A DNA stretch of 9,219 nt from an uncultured Bacilli bacterium (GCA_934162555.1 CAKPJE010000040.1:1-9219); one strand, 5' to 3'. Counted from the stretch's first letter, positions 1 through 7,030 are shown. Program-made: numbers and translations. The notes: generated by a model not told the origin, from the sequence alone.

Positions 1-930
1 ATCCACCGTATTATATTTATAAATTATTTGAAGCATAATTAAATTAGTTAAATTAGAAAAAACAAGATTAAAATTTTTAAAATTACCAAAATTATTTGAA
101 ATTTCCCTGGCAGCAATATTTACTTGTTCATCATATGTAGATATCTGCTCTAATTCAGACATATTTTTTTTCAATTGCTCAAAATTACAATTTTTCAAAG
201 AAATAATCTTAAAATCAAAATCATAATCTTCTTTAACACTATTTGCAAAATCCAATAAAAGTCTAGTATCATGTTTTTCATTAAAATATGAAATTGCATC
301 TTCAAGAGCTACTTGGACATTTTTATCAATTAAAGTCCCATCTTTCTTAGTAAGCTTTATTTCTAGTTTCTTAAAAGTCTTAAAAAATCTATCAAGTTCA
401 TTATTATTTAACAACTTATGTCTATTATTTTCTTTCTTTTCTGAATAAAATATCTCCCTTTCATAATGATTAGAATTATTTAATTTTATAAAAGATTTCA
501 AATTAGAAATTATATAAGTTGATAATTTATCTATATTAATTGGTATTTCAGTATTATCGTAATTAATAATTAGTCTACCATGTTCCAAATCAAGTTTAAA
601 TTCTCCATGACCAATTTTATTTCTTAAAACAAGAATTACTGTAGCTGCATTAGGAAAAACATAATTACCAAGTCTATAGCCATTAGTTTCTTCTGTACAC
701 AAATAAGTAATAGAACTTTCTAATTCACCAAAAGAAACTCTAGAACTAGCGCCATTTTTTTTAGACACTAAAGATTCCTTAATACTAAGTAAAATATTAC
801 TTATGCAACCAACTCGTGCCGCTAAATTATATTCTTTTTTTAAAATAAACTTACTTTGAGGAGAATTAGAAGTATAATCATTAACAAACAAATAAAATGC
901 CTTATTGCCACAAAAATAATCTAACATCAT
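1..930 (-). CDS. Partial gene, HEPN-like protein (C-terminus beyond window)
   Basis: A frame runs without a stop from an ATG at 930 to the window edge: 310 codons, with the end missing. Two ATGs stand together (930 and 927). The ribosome site GAGGTG at 939-934 is close to the first, so 927 is equally possible. Residues 91-125 hold a hydrophobic helix followed by R103-N-K-I-G-H108-G. This fits the R-x4-6-H motif of HEPN domains, with the typical polar residue directly after the arginine. Helical-looking sequence surrounds it (about residues 30-70 and 125-150). Residues 150-310 are charged and probably helical, and I cannot name a family for them. The start lies 8 bases after the nucleoside phosphorylase stop, so the two are almost certainly co-transcribed. 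HEPN proteins with this motif are often RNases in toxin, abortive-infection or RNA-processing roles. That function here is inference from one motif. The coding frame is certain; the family assignment is moderate. Confidence 0.8.
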   Translation of the reverse strand, partial: MMLDYFCGNKAFYLFVNDYTSNSPQSKFILKKEYNLAARVGCISNILLSIKESLVSKKNGASSRVSFGELESSITYLCTEETNGYRLGNYVFPNAATVILVLRNKIGHGEFKLDLEHGRLIINYDNTEIPINIDKLSTYIISNLKSFIKLNNSNHYEREIFYSEKKENNRHKLLNNNELDRFFKTFKKLEIKLTKKDGTLIDKNVQVALEDAISYFNEKHDTRLLLDFANSVKEDYDFDFKIISLKNCNFEQLKKNMSELEQISTYDEQVNIAAREISNNFGNFKNFNLVFSNLTNLIMLQIIYKYNTVD

Positions 931-938
931 TACCACCT

Positions 939-1718
939 CTAATTTATATTGTTTATTGCTATTCCCAATTCAAAAGCTAACAAAGCAACTTCCTTCTTCT
1001 TATCTATTTTAACTAAACCATTTAGACTTCTTTCATCCCAAACAGTACTATCTAAATTATCGCCAGCATAATAAAAAGTAAAATAATCAGCATGTAAATA
1101 CTCACACACTGATGCAATCGCTGTTCCTTCCATCTCAACACTAACCGCACCATGATCTTTAAAATACTTAATTTTTTCATTTGTTTCTCTATAAAAAGCA
1201 TCAGTTGTCCAAGTATAACCTTCCGTATAATCAAAATCATATTTATTCAAAACATCAATAAATTCTTTTCTATATTTAGGATTCATATTTATAGCTGGAC
1301 TAGATTCTAAATAATGATAACTAGTACCCTCATCTCTAAAACCCATTGTAGGAATTATAATAGAACAATCCTCAATATTTTTATCAAGAACCCCACAATT
1401 ACCAAATATAATAAATTTTTGAACACCTTGAGCATGTAATTCTTCTATATCAGCTGCAATCAAAGGAGAACCAACACCGGCCATAAAAAATGTAAATTCT
1501 TCGTCTTTATATCTTACTATATAAACATTTCTCTCCAAATTCGCACATTTCAAACAACCAACTTCCATACTCTCGAATTTTTGAATTATGTCATTATATA
1601 AATGTCTTGAAAATACACCAATACCAACCTTAGGTAAAACAATATTTTTATCTTGTCCATCTCTAAAACTTATTCCCTTAGCTTTTATAAAGCCATCTTC
1701 TTTACTAAAAATTATCAT
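939..1718 (-). CDS. Nucleoside phosphorylase (PNP/UDP family)
   Basis: The 259-residue protein belongs to the purine/uridine phosphorylase superfamily, cytosolic enzymes that split nucleosides with phosphate into base and ribose-1-phosphate. Family landmarks appear in order: MAGVGSP at 79-85 (phosphate loop), FGNCG at 105-109, RDEGTSYHY at 128-136 as in uridine phosphorylase-like members, TTDAFYRET at 171-179, VEMEG at 194-198 (ribose-binding Met-Glu), and AGDNL at 218-222 with the likely catalytic Asp220. The length is normal. Substrate (uridine, purine nucleoside or another) cannot be decided from sequence alone. The start is set by AAGAAGG, six bases upstream and inside the last codons of the hydrolase gene. 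Only one base separates the two genes, so translation is probably coupled. The next gene starts 8 bases after the TAG stop. Nucleoside salvage is the default role. Nucleoside phosphorylase folds also occur in some predicted conflict systems, which matters only because of the HEPN-like neighbour. Confidence 0.88.
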   Translation of the reverse strand: MIIFSKEDGFIKAKGISFRDGQDKNIVLPKVGIGVFSRHLYNDIIQKFESMEVGCLKCANLERNVYIVRYKDEEFTFFMAGVGSPLIAADIEELHAQGVQKFIIFGNCGVLDKNIEDCSIIIPTMGFRDEGTSYHYLESSPAINMNPKYRKEFIDVLNKYDFDYTEGYTWTTDAFYRETNEKIKYFKDHGAVSVEMEGTAIASVCEYLHADYFTFYYAGDNLDSTVWDERSLNGLVKIDKKKEVALLAFELGIAINNIN

Positions 1719-1719
1719 A

Positions 1720-2640
1720 CTATACCTTCTTAATTAATTTTTTTTCATTATCATTTAACCAATTTAAAATATCACTATATACTATTTTATTATCTATCTC
1801 ATTTAATATTTCATGTCTCATATTAGAATATAAAGTACTTGTTATATTATTGTAGCCAATTTTTCTCAAAAATTCTTGAGCTTTAATCCATTTTTCTTTG
1901 TTTACTATTACTGGATCATCATACCCAGCAATAAAATAAATAGGGATATTTAAATTTTTTCTCTTATATATTTTTTTATTATATATATTCATCATCAATC
2001 TAACTATATTTTCATAACCATTAAGCGTATATGTAAATTGGCACAAATTGTCATCATTATACTTTTTTAAAATATCTTTATTATAACAAATCCATTCATT
2101 CGGTGCGCAATTTTTATTATAATTATTGAACATTAATTTTTTTACAAAGTCACTTTTATATTTATCACCTTTAAATAGTTCTTCTATTTTTATTAGTATT
2201 AAACCAAGTTTAGCATATTTATTTTCACTAGGTGAACCACATACAATCAAACCATTTATTTCATCATCATAAAGACTTAGATATTTGCGTACTACCATTG
2301 ATCCCATACTATGACCAAATAAATATATGTTTTTATTTTTATATCTATCTTTCAAATATTTAATTACTTGCTCTAAGTCTTCTACTATATATTCAGCTTT
2401 ATTATCATAAAAATAACCTAAATCAGAATCATCTTTTAAACTCTTTCCATGACCTCTATGATCATAAATAAAACAAACATAACCATTAGAAGTCAAAAAA
2501 TTCATAAAATCTTGGTAGCGTTCCTTATGTTCATTCATACCATGATTAATTACAAATACTGCTTTTTTTACACTTTGTTCAGATAATAAACAATCTAAAT
2601 TTAAATTATCTTGTAAAGACTTAATTACTATTTTTTCCAT
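1720..2640 (-). CDS. Alpha/beta hydrolase, monoacylglycerol lipase / lysophospholipase-like
   Basis: The 306-residue protein is a serine hydrolase of the Hydrolase_4 (monoglyceride lipase-like) group, probably cytosolic or loosely membrane-bound since no signal peptide is visible. Numbered from the ATG at 2640, the oxyanion-hole HG is at 33-34, YDHRGHGKS at 59-67, the nucleophile elbow GHSMGS at 109-114 (Ser111), GYDDPV at 239-244 (likely acid Asp242), and MRHE at 275-278 (His at about 276). The triad is complete. The frame extends upstream to a TTG at 2646, but AGAGGG at 2652-2647 touches that TTG and sits six bases before the ATG, so the ATG is preferred. A terminator and an extended -10 promoter lie just upstream, making this the first gene of a unit with the phosphorylase and the HEPN-like gene. 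The substrate is unknown; a short acyl or monoacylglycerol ester is the family norm. Confidence 0.85.
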   Translation of the reverse strand: MEKIVIKSLQDNLNLDCLLSEQSVKKAVFVINHGMNEHKERYQDFMNFLTSNGYVCFIYDHRGHGKSLKDDSDLGYFYDNKAEYIVEDLEQVIKYLKDRYKNKNIYLFGHSMGSMVVRKYLSLYDDEINGLIVCGSPSENKYAKLGLILIKIEELFKGDKYKSDFVKKLMFNNYNKNCAPNEWICYNKDILKKYNDDNLCQFTYTLNGYENIVRLMMNIYNKKIYKRKNLNIPIYFIAGYDDPVIVNKEKWIKAQEFLRKIGYNNITSTLYSNMRHEILNEIDNKIVYSDILNWLNDNEKKLIKKV

Positions 2641-2659
2641 ACTCAACCCTCTACAAATT

Positions 2660-2668
2660 ATTATAGCA
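2660..2668 (-). promoter_or_regulatory. Extended -10 promoter of the hydrolase operon
   Basis: The minus strand reads TGCTATAAT, a perfect extended -10 element, directly after the lemA-like terminator. The predicted start near 2653 gives a very short leader before the AGAGGG ribosome site. No good -35 is visible 17 bases upstream, but extended -10 promoters can do without one. Confidence 0.5.
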
Positions 2669-2706
2669 AAAAATCCTAGTAAATTCTAGAATTTTACTTT
2701 AGGATT
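2668..2706 (-). terminator. Terminator after the LemA-like gene
   Basis: An inverted repeat pairs AATCCTA (2706-2700) with TAGGATT (2678-2672). Between the arms lies an imperfect extension centred on TTCTAGAA, and a run of T follows. The upstream arm and the stop codon of the LemA-like gene are inside the hairpin. Confidence 0.65.
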
Positions 2707-3885
2707 TTCTTTTTCTTCTTTGTCTATTTCAAAAAATAATTCTGGCCTAAAATTAAACATTTGACCAACAAAATTTGAAGGGAACATTTCAAGTTTATTT
2801 TTGTAATTCAATACAGCTTTATTATAATCTGTTCTTGATAATGAAATTTTATTTTCTATTTCTTTTAGATTATTTTGTAAATTAATAAAATTAGTATCAG
2901 CTTTTAATTCTGGGTATGACTCAGTTAAAATAAATAGATTTTCTAATTTCTGTCCTAATTTTTCATTAGATTCAATAGTTTCTTTTTTACTCGAAGATTT
3001 TAATACTTTATTTCTTGTATTAATTATTTCTGTTAAAGATTCTTTTTCATGATTAGAATAACCTTTTACTGTTTCTACAATATTAGGTATTAAATCAGTT
3101 CTTTGTTTCAAATAAACATTAACAGTACTCCATTTTTCTTTTACTTTATTATATAATTTAGTTAATTTATTATAAATTATCATTATGTATATTAAAGGAA
3201 TTAATATAATAATTATCCCAACAATTATATAAATTATTGCTTTTTCTCTATTTTTTTTATTTTCTTTATTTGTTTCATTAATAATATTAATCTTATTATT
3301 TCTATCTTGATTACTACTATTTAATTCATTTAATTTATTTTCTTCTTGTTTATTCAATTCTTCAGCTTTTTTATTGTTAATTTCTTTTATTTCTTCATTC
3401 CTTTTAGCTTCTAATTTTCTTTCTTCATCAGATTTTTCAAAATCTAAATTATTTTTTTCTTTCATTAATTTCATTAGTTCATCAGATATTGTATAGTATT
3501 TTTCAGATAAACCATTCGTAAAAAATTCCCTGTTTTCTTCTAAACGCTTACTAGTAATTTTTTTATTATATTCTTTTTCTTTCTCATCATATTTACTATC
3601 AAGTTCTTTTTGTAAGCTTGAATATTTATTTTGGATTTCTTCAGTTTTAGAAGCATAACTATCATTAATTTGTTTTTTTATTTCCTCATATTTTTCTTTA
3701 ATTTTTTCATCATTTTCATCATATGAGTTATTAATTTCTTCTATTAATTTAGTTTTTTCTTCATAAGATAAATCTTTTGTTTTACTTAAACTATTCAATT
3801 TTTTTATATTTGGTCCAATAATAAACCATCCTGATAATAATATTATTATAAGATATAAAATTATACTTAAAATTCTTTTTTTCAT
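2686..3885 (-). CDS. LemA-family membrane protein with long N-terminal coiled coil
   Basis: The 399-residue protein has two parts. The C-terminal half (about 239-390) is a LemA domain: QRTDLIPNIVETVKGY at 261-276 followed by HE, YPELKA at 324-329, a run of N, L and E residues with R351 and YN at 354-355, and a closing MFPSNF with NFRPELFF. It follows a membrane segment at 216-238, as in ordinary LemA proteins of about 185 residues. The N-terminal half is additional: a membrane segment at about 5-24, then roughly 170 residues (40-210) rich in K, E, N and Q with heptad-like spacing, predicted coiled coil. The start is supported by GGAAGGA eight bases upstream. With two membrane spans, the coiled coil and the LemA domain should lie on opposite sides of the membrane; which is outside is not clear. 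LemA function is poorly defined. This copy has its own promoter and terminator. Low-complexity coding may inflate weak similarities. Confidence 0.87.
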   Translation of the reverse strand: MKKRILSIILYLIIILLSGWFIIGPNIKKLNSLSKTKDLSYEEKTKLIEEINNSYDENDEKIKEKYEEIKKQINDSYASKTEEIQNKYSSLQKELDSKYDEKEKEYNKKITSKRLEENREFFTNGLSEKYYTISDELMKLMKEKNNLDFEKSDEERKLEAKRNEEIKEINNKKAEELNKQEENKLNELNSSNQDRNNKINIINETNKENKKNREKAIIYIIVGIIIILIPLIYIMIIYNKLTKLYNKVKEKWSTVNVYLKQRTDLIPNIVETVKGYSNHEKESLTEIINTRNKVLKSSSKKETIESNEKLGQKLENLFILTESYPELKADTNFINLQNNLKEIENKISLSRTDYNKAVLNYKNKLEMFPSNFVGQMFNFRPELFFEIDKEEKENPKVKF

Positions 3886-3907
3886 TCTTCTAATCCTTCC
3901 TGTATTT

Positions 3908-3916
3908 ATTATAACA
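3908..3916 (-). promoter_or_regulatory. Extended -10 promoter of the LemA-like gene
   Basis: The minus strand reads TGTTATAAT, with a predicted transcription start near 3901, just before the GGAAGGA ribosome site. No clear -35 is visible. Another TATAAT lies at 3947-3942 and could serve as an alternative start. In such AT-rich DNA single boxes are weak evidence; the perfect TGn extension raises it. Confidence 0.45.
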
Positions 3917-4011
3917 TTTAAATCTAAAAAAAAGAAGACTTATTATACACGTAGAGTAATATTTAAAAAATTACCATTATAATATTCAGTTTTAGAAAAA
4001 CAAGACCAAGC

Positions 4012-4040
4012 AAAATAAAAACCCTTATAAAATAAGGATT
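4012..4040 (-). terminator. Terminator of tRNA-Arg(CCU)
   Basis: Just after the tRNA 3' end the minus strand forms CCTTAT / ATAAGG (4037-4032 with 4028-4023) around a three-base loop, followed by a T-rich tract ending near 4012. The tRNA is therefore a single transcription unit or the end of one. Confidence 0.75.
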
Positions 4041-4050
4041 TATTAACTAA

Positions 4051-4127
4051 TGGTGTCCCCGACTGGAATCGAACCAGCGACCTACTCCTTAGGAGGGAGT
4101 CGCTCTATCCTACTGAGCTACGGAGAC
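4051..4127 (-). tRNA. tRNA-Arg (anticodon CCU)
   Basis: The 77-base cloverleaf includes an encoded CCA end. The acceptor arm pairs GTCTCCG with CGGGGAC (one U-G). The D stem is GCTC/GAGC, the anticodon stem ACTCC/GGAGT, and the T arm GCTGG-TTCGATT-CCAGT. The loop CTCCTAA places CCT at 4093-4091, which reads AGG arginine codons. Its own promoter and terminator flank it. Confidence 0.97.
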
Positions 4128-4136
4128 AACAAATAA

Positions 4137-4145
4137 ATTATAACA
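4137..4145 (-). promoter_or_regulatory. Extended -10 promoter of tRNA-Arg(CCU)
   Basis: TGTTATAAT on the minus strand sits between the HD-gene terminator and the tRNA. The predicted start is near 4130, three bases before the mature tRNA 5' end. The -35 position falls inside the terminator hairpin and is poor. Confidence 0.5.
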
Positions 4146-4146
4146 C

Positions 4147-4174
4147 AAAAATAACTATATTACTATAGTTATTT
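4147..4174 (-). terminator. Terminator of the HD-domain gene
   Basis: A perfect 11-base-pair stem (4174-4164 with 4159-4149) around a GTAA loop is followed by a T run. The TAA stop codon (4171-4169) is part of the upstream arm. The stem is AU-rich but uninterrupted. Confidence 0.75.
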
Positions 4175-4672
4175 CATAATATTCATAAATAATACTATTG
4201 CTAAATTAGCAGCATAATCAAACTTATTACCAAATTTAACAGAAAATTCACAAGTACCAATAAATTTATCCACTAAATTAACAACCCAACTCTCTGCATA
4301 TTTAGGAATTGATAGATTAACAGGAAACATATGTGTTTTTATAATATCAAGTTCACGATCACTAACATTAAAATTTTTACTAACTGTTTTAACTGCTTTA
4401 TATGGATGCGTGAAAGTTGATATACACTTATCTAATTTACTTTGATCATTTGAACTTATAAAGAAGTCATGTAACAATCCAGCTCTAGCAGTTTCATAAG
4501 CATTTAACCTTAAAAATTTTGCTATCTTATAAGCCCTATATGAAACCTTTAAACTATGTTCATATCTAGTTATACCATGATGTTCAATTTTCTTTATTTT
4601 ATCAAATTCCTCATTATTTATAATATCAGATACTATATCATAGTATTCCTTATCATCTAATATATGATTCAT
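4169..4672 (-). CDS. HD-domain protein, predicted metal-dependent phosphohydrolase
   Basis: The 167-residue soluble protein has the HD-superfamily metal ligand pattern: His39 in YEHSLKV, the His68-Asp69 doublet in GLLHDF, further histidines at 89 (THPYKA) and 114 (KTHMFP), and Asp135 in NLVDK. The H...HD...H...H...D order resembles small HD-type phosphohydrolases and HDIG-like domains. The substrate (nucleotide, cyclic dinucleotide or other) cannot be read from the sequence. No signal peptide or membrane span is visible. The start is supported by AAGGGTGAT a few bases upstream. It lies downstream of yqeY on the same strand, but the 119-base gap contains a good promoter, so it is probably separately expressed, with possible read-through from yqeY, which lacks an obvious terminator. 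It ends in its own strong terminator. Confidence 0.83.
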   Translation of the reverse strand: MNHILDDKEYYDIVSDIINNEEFDKIKKIEHHGITRYEHSLKVSYRAYKIAKFLRLNAYETARAGLLHDFFISSNDQSKLDKCISTFTHPYKAVKTVSKNFNVSDRELDIIKTHMFPVNLSIPKYAESWVVNLVDKFIGTCEFSVKFGNKFDYAANLAIVLFMNIMK

Positions 4673-4707
4673 TTATTTATCACCCTTATTGTCCCTAAGA
4701 CATTATA

Positions 4708-4737
4708 ATGATAGCACAAATGTCATATAAATGTCAA
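4708..4737 (-). promoter_or_regulatory. Promoter of the HD-domain gene
   Basis: A consensus TTGACA (4737-4732), an 18-base spacer ending in TGC, and TATCAT (4713-4708) make a plausible vegetative promoter with an extended -10. A second TATAAT overlaps at 4707-4702 but has no matching -35. The -35 lies within a pair of TGACATTT repeats, described separately. Confidence 0.6.
4718..4736 (-). repeat. Two direct TGACATTT repeats, 11 bases apart
   Basis: TGACATTT occurs at 4736-4729 and again at 4725-4718, exactly one helical turn apart, the first copy overlapping the -35 element. Such spacing suits a dimeric regulator bound on one face of the DNA, but no regulator is identified. Confidence 0.5.
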
Positions 4738-4791
4738 ATTTGGGCAAATATTTTTCTAATTATATATATGCACTTAAATATTAAATTTGTA

Positions 4792-5229
4792 CTAAATTAG
4801 TCTATCTTTTATGGTTTTACTAACATATCCCATATCAGTTTTACCCTTTAATAAAGGATTTACATAAGCCATAATATCTTTCATATCCTTCATACTAGTA
4901 GGATTTATTTTATTAAAAGCTTCATCAATTATTTTATTTACCTCAGAAATATCTAATTGTTCAGGTAAATATTTTTCTAAAATAACAACCTCAGCTTTAG
5001 TTTTATCAGCCAAATCAGTTCTACCAGCTTTTTCAAACTCAACTATAGACTCTTTTCTTGTTTTTATTTGTTTACTTACAATACCAATTATTTCATCATC
5101 AGTTAATTCACTCTTTTTATTTATTTCCTCTAATTGTAAAGCACCCTTTAATAATCTAATAGTAGATAAAGTTTCTTTATCTTGATTTTTCATAGCATTT
5201 TTTAAATCTTCTAATATTCTTTCCTTCAT
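4792..5229 (-). CDS. yqeY: YqeY family protein (GatB/YqeY domain)
   Basis: The 145-residue protein matches the YqeY family over its full length, which is the usual size. It opens with a helical MKERILEDLKNAMKNQDKE segment, has the conserved region around STIRLLKGALQLEEI (22-36), a central helical KQIKTRKESI segment, EKYLPEQL near residue 85, and a C-terminal part with KGKTDMGYVSKTIKDRL. The C-terminal region is related to the tRNA-binding tail domain of the GatB subunit of the amidotransferase. The precise function is not established; a link to tRNA is inferred from that relation. It lies 31 bases after rpsU, with its own AAAGGGAT ribosome site, and rpsU-yqeY is a common gene pair in Bacillota. 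A short hairpin between the two genes may lower its expression relative to S21. Confidence 0.93.
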   Translation of the reverse strand: MKERILEDLKNAMKNQDKETLSTIRLLKGALQLEEINKKSELTDDEIIGIVSKQIKTRKESIVEFEKAGRTDLADKTKAEVVILEKYLPEQLDISEVNKIIDEAFNKINPTSMKDMKDIMAYVNPLLKGKTDMGYVSKTIKDRLI

Positions 5230-5248
5230 AAATATCCCTTTCTAACAC

Positions 5249-5269
5249 AAAAGGAGCTTACTAGCCCCT
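5249..5269 (-). terminator. Weak intercistronic hairpin between rpsU and yqeY
   Basis: A seven-base-pair stem (5269-5263 with 5258-5252, one G-U) around an AGTA loop overlaps the rpsU TAG stop and is followed by only four T before GTG. It looks like a partial terminator, or an mRNA-stability element, rather than a full stop. Confidence 0.5.
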
Positions 5270-5452
5270 ACTTCTTTCTCTACGACGACTATTCTTAATA
5301 GCCTCTTTTTTAGCTTCCCTACGTTTTTCGCCAGGTTTCATATAACTTTCTTTTTTTCTAACTTCTTTTAGGAGGCCCTCTTTAACAGTCTTTTGTTTAA
5401 AAGTACGTAACGCAGAATCAACATTACCATTTCTAACTATAACTTTTGTCAT
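5261..5452 (-). CDS. rpsU: 30S ribosomal protein S21
   Basis: The 63-residue basic protein is S21 of the small ribosomal subunit, which sits near the 3' end of 16S rRNA and helps mRNA selection. The family pattern is clear: an N-terminal VIVRNGNVDSALRTFKQK, then a central LKEVRKKESYMKPGEKRR, and an arginine/lysine-rich tail (AKKEAIKNSRRRERSRG). It is slightly longer than the usual 57-58 residues, through the charged tail. The start follows a strong GGAGGG ribosome site. It has a near-consensus vegetative promoter about 30 bases upstream and leads the rpsU-yqeY unit. Confidence 0.96.
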   Translation of the reverse strand: MTKVIVRNGNVDSALRTFKQKTVKEGLLKEVRKKESYMKPGEKRREAKKEAIKNSRRRERSRG

Positions 5453-5484
5453 TCTAATCCCTCCTCTCCCCTTTTTCTAGATGT

Positions 5485-5513
5485 ATTATAACACCTTGTA
5501 ATAAAGTTTTCAA
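5485..5513 (-). promoter_or_regulatory. Promoter of rpsU-yqeY
   Basis: TTGAAA (5513-5508), exactly 17 bases of spacer ending in TGT, and TATAAT (5490-5485). This is the best vegetative sigma-A type promoter in the window, fitting a ribosomal protein gene. Confidence 0.85.
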
Positions 5514-5561
5514 CATTTTTTTGCTATTTTTTTATATATTTTAATGAAAACTTGCATTTTT

Positions 5562-6941
5562 TTACAATTTTATTTTATTCTCAATATAATTTACTAATTC
5601 TTCTACTTTAACTGTTATTTGAGTCATTGTATCACGATCACGAACTGTAACAGTATTATTATTTATTGTTTCATCATCAATAGTTATACAAAATGGTGTA
5701 CCAATAGCATCAGCTCTTCTATATCTTTTACCAATATTACCTGATTCATCATAACTTGTCATAAAACATGAACTCAAATACTTATATAATTCTTTTGCTT
5801 TTTCACTATGATTCTTTTTAATTAATGGCAATACATTAACCTTATATGGTGCAAGGAAAGGATGTATTTTTAAAACCTCTCTTACCTCTCCACTTTCTAA
5901 TTCTTCTTTAGTATAAGCATCCGCTAAAACAGTCAAAAATAATCTCTCCACACCAAGTGAAGGCTCAACTACATATGGTATATATCTTTCATTAGTTTCT
6001 GAATCTAAATATGATAAATTCTCACCAGAAAATTTTTCATGTTGTTTTAAATCATAATCAGTTCTACTTGCTATACCCCATAATTCTCCAAAACCAAACG
6101 GGAAATTATATTCAATATCAGTAGTTGCATTACTATAAAAGCACAACTCCTCTTTAGCATGATCTCTTAATCTTAAATTTTCTTTTTTAATACCTAAATT
6201 TAATAAGAAATTAAAACATGCATTTTTATAATAGTTAAACCATTCTAATTCCGTACCAGGTTTACAAAAGAATTCTAATTCCATTTGTTCAAATTCACGA
6301 ACTCTAAATATAAAGTTACCAGGTGTTATTTCATTTCTAAAGCTTTTACCAACTTGACCTATACCAAATGGCACTTTCAATCTCATACTTCTTTGTACGT
6401 TTATAAAATTTGTAAAAATACCTTGTGCTGTTTCTGGCCTTAAATAAATAGTACTCTTTGAATCTTCAGTAACACCTTGAAATGTCTTAAACATCAAATT
6501 AAATTGTCTTATATCAGTATAATTTAATTTACCACACTTAGGACAAACAATATTGTGTTCATTTATATAACTAATCAATTCTTCATTACTCATGCCATCA
6601 CCAGTTATTGTGCCATGTGTAAAATCTTCTATTAACTTATCAGCGCGATATCTAGTTTTACAATTCTTACAATCAATTAATGGATCAGCAAATGTAGATA
6701 AATGGCCACTTGCTTCCCATACTCTAGGATTCATAAGAATAGCGCTATCAAGTTTAACATTATTAATATCTTCCTCAACAAATTTTTTCATCCATGCTTT
6801 TTTAATATTATTTTTAAGTTCTGCACCTAAAGGACCAAAATCCCAAGCATTTGCAAGACCTCCATATATTTCACTACCTTGAAATACAAAACCATATTGT
6901 TTAGAATAATTTACTAATTCTTCCATTGTTACTCTTTCCAT
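5562..6941 (-). CDS. glyQS: Glycyl-tRNA synthetase, single-chain type
   Basis: The 459-residue class II enzyme charges tRNA-Gly with glycine and is the alpha2 (eukaryote/archaeal-like) form, not the separate alpha/beta subunits. The N-terminus has GFVFQGSEIYGGLANAWDFG (17-36). Two cysteine pairs, Cys91/Cys94 and Cys133/Cys136, bracket an insertion and probably bind zinc. RPETAQGIF at 168-176 and FRNEI...FRVREFEQME at 201-221 form motif 2. EPSLGVERLF at 326-335 is motif 3 with its arginine. The anticodon-binding domain occupies about 360-455 (PFLAPYKVNVLPL, then VTVRDRDTM at 431-439). The length is normal for the type. The start has a strong AAAGGAGG site. Expression is very probably controlled by the T-box leader immediately upstream, responding to uncharged tRNA-Gly. 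No convincing terminator follows. Confidence 0.97.
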   Translation of the reverse strand: MERVTMEELVNYSKQYGFVFQGSEIYGGLANAWDFGPLGAELKNNIKKAWMKKFVEEDINNVKLDSAILMNPRVWEASGHLSTFADPLIDCKNCKTRYRADKLIEDFTHGTITGDGMSNEELISYINEHNIVCPKCGKLNYTDIRQFNLMFKTFQGVTEDSKSTIYLRPETAQGIFTNFINVQRSMRLKVPFGIGQVGKSFRNEITPGNFIFRVREFEQMELEFFCKPGTELEWFNYYKNACFNFLLNLGIKKENLRLRDHAKEELCFYSNATTDIEYNFPFGFGELWGIASRTDYDLKQHEKFSGENLSYLDSETNERYIPYVVEPSLGVERLFLTVLADAYTKEELESGEVREVLKIHPFLAPYKVNVLPLIKKNHSEKAKELYKYLSSCFMTSYDESGNIGKRYRRADAIGTPFCITIDDETINNNTVTVRDRDTMTQITVKVEELVNYIENKIKL

Positions 6942-6953
6942 ATTTCCTCCTTT

Positions 6954-7030
6954 AAAATAAAAAGATTCTCCTTATTATAGGGACGACATCAATCGTGGTT
7001 CCACCCTACTTTATTCTATAGAGAATCTTT
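6954..7030 (-). terminator. T-box terminator stem
   Basis: AAAGATTCTC (7030-7021) is perfectly complementary to GAGAATCTTT (6970-6961), and TTATTTT follows. The 50-base loop contains the antiterminator, an unusual layout. The stem competes with the small hairpin at 7026-7013. Confidence 0.6.

Noticed and set aside
930..939. Nucleoside phosphorylase as part of a known NTP-sensing conflict protein
   Set aside because: In those systems as I know them the domain is usually fused to STAND or repeat modules; here it is a stand-alone enzyme of normal length with intact catalytic motifs, so only a hypothesis through its HEPN-like neighbour remains.
1052..1240. Short minus-strand open frame inside the nucleoside phosphorylase gene
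   Set aside because: It lies wholly within a well-supported gene in another frame, with no ribosome site or recognisable product.
2641..2646. TTG start for the hydrolase two codons upstream
   Set aside because: The ribosome site touches this TTG; the ATG at 2640 has proper spacing.
4673..4791. Terminator after yqeY
   Set aside because: Only weak AT-only pairings are visible, without a stable stem followed by T; none could be supported.
6592..6882. Plus-strand open frame of 96 residues
   Set aside because: It is antisense to glyQS, whose motifs are unambiguous there; it is a shadow frame.
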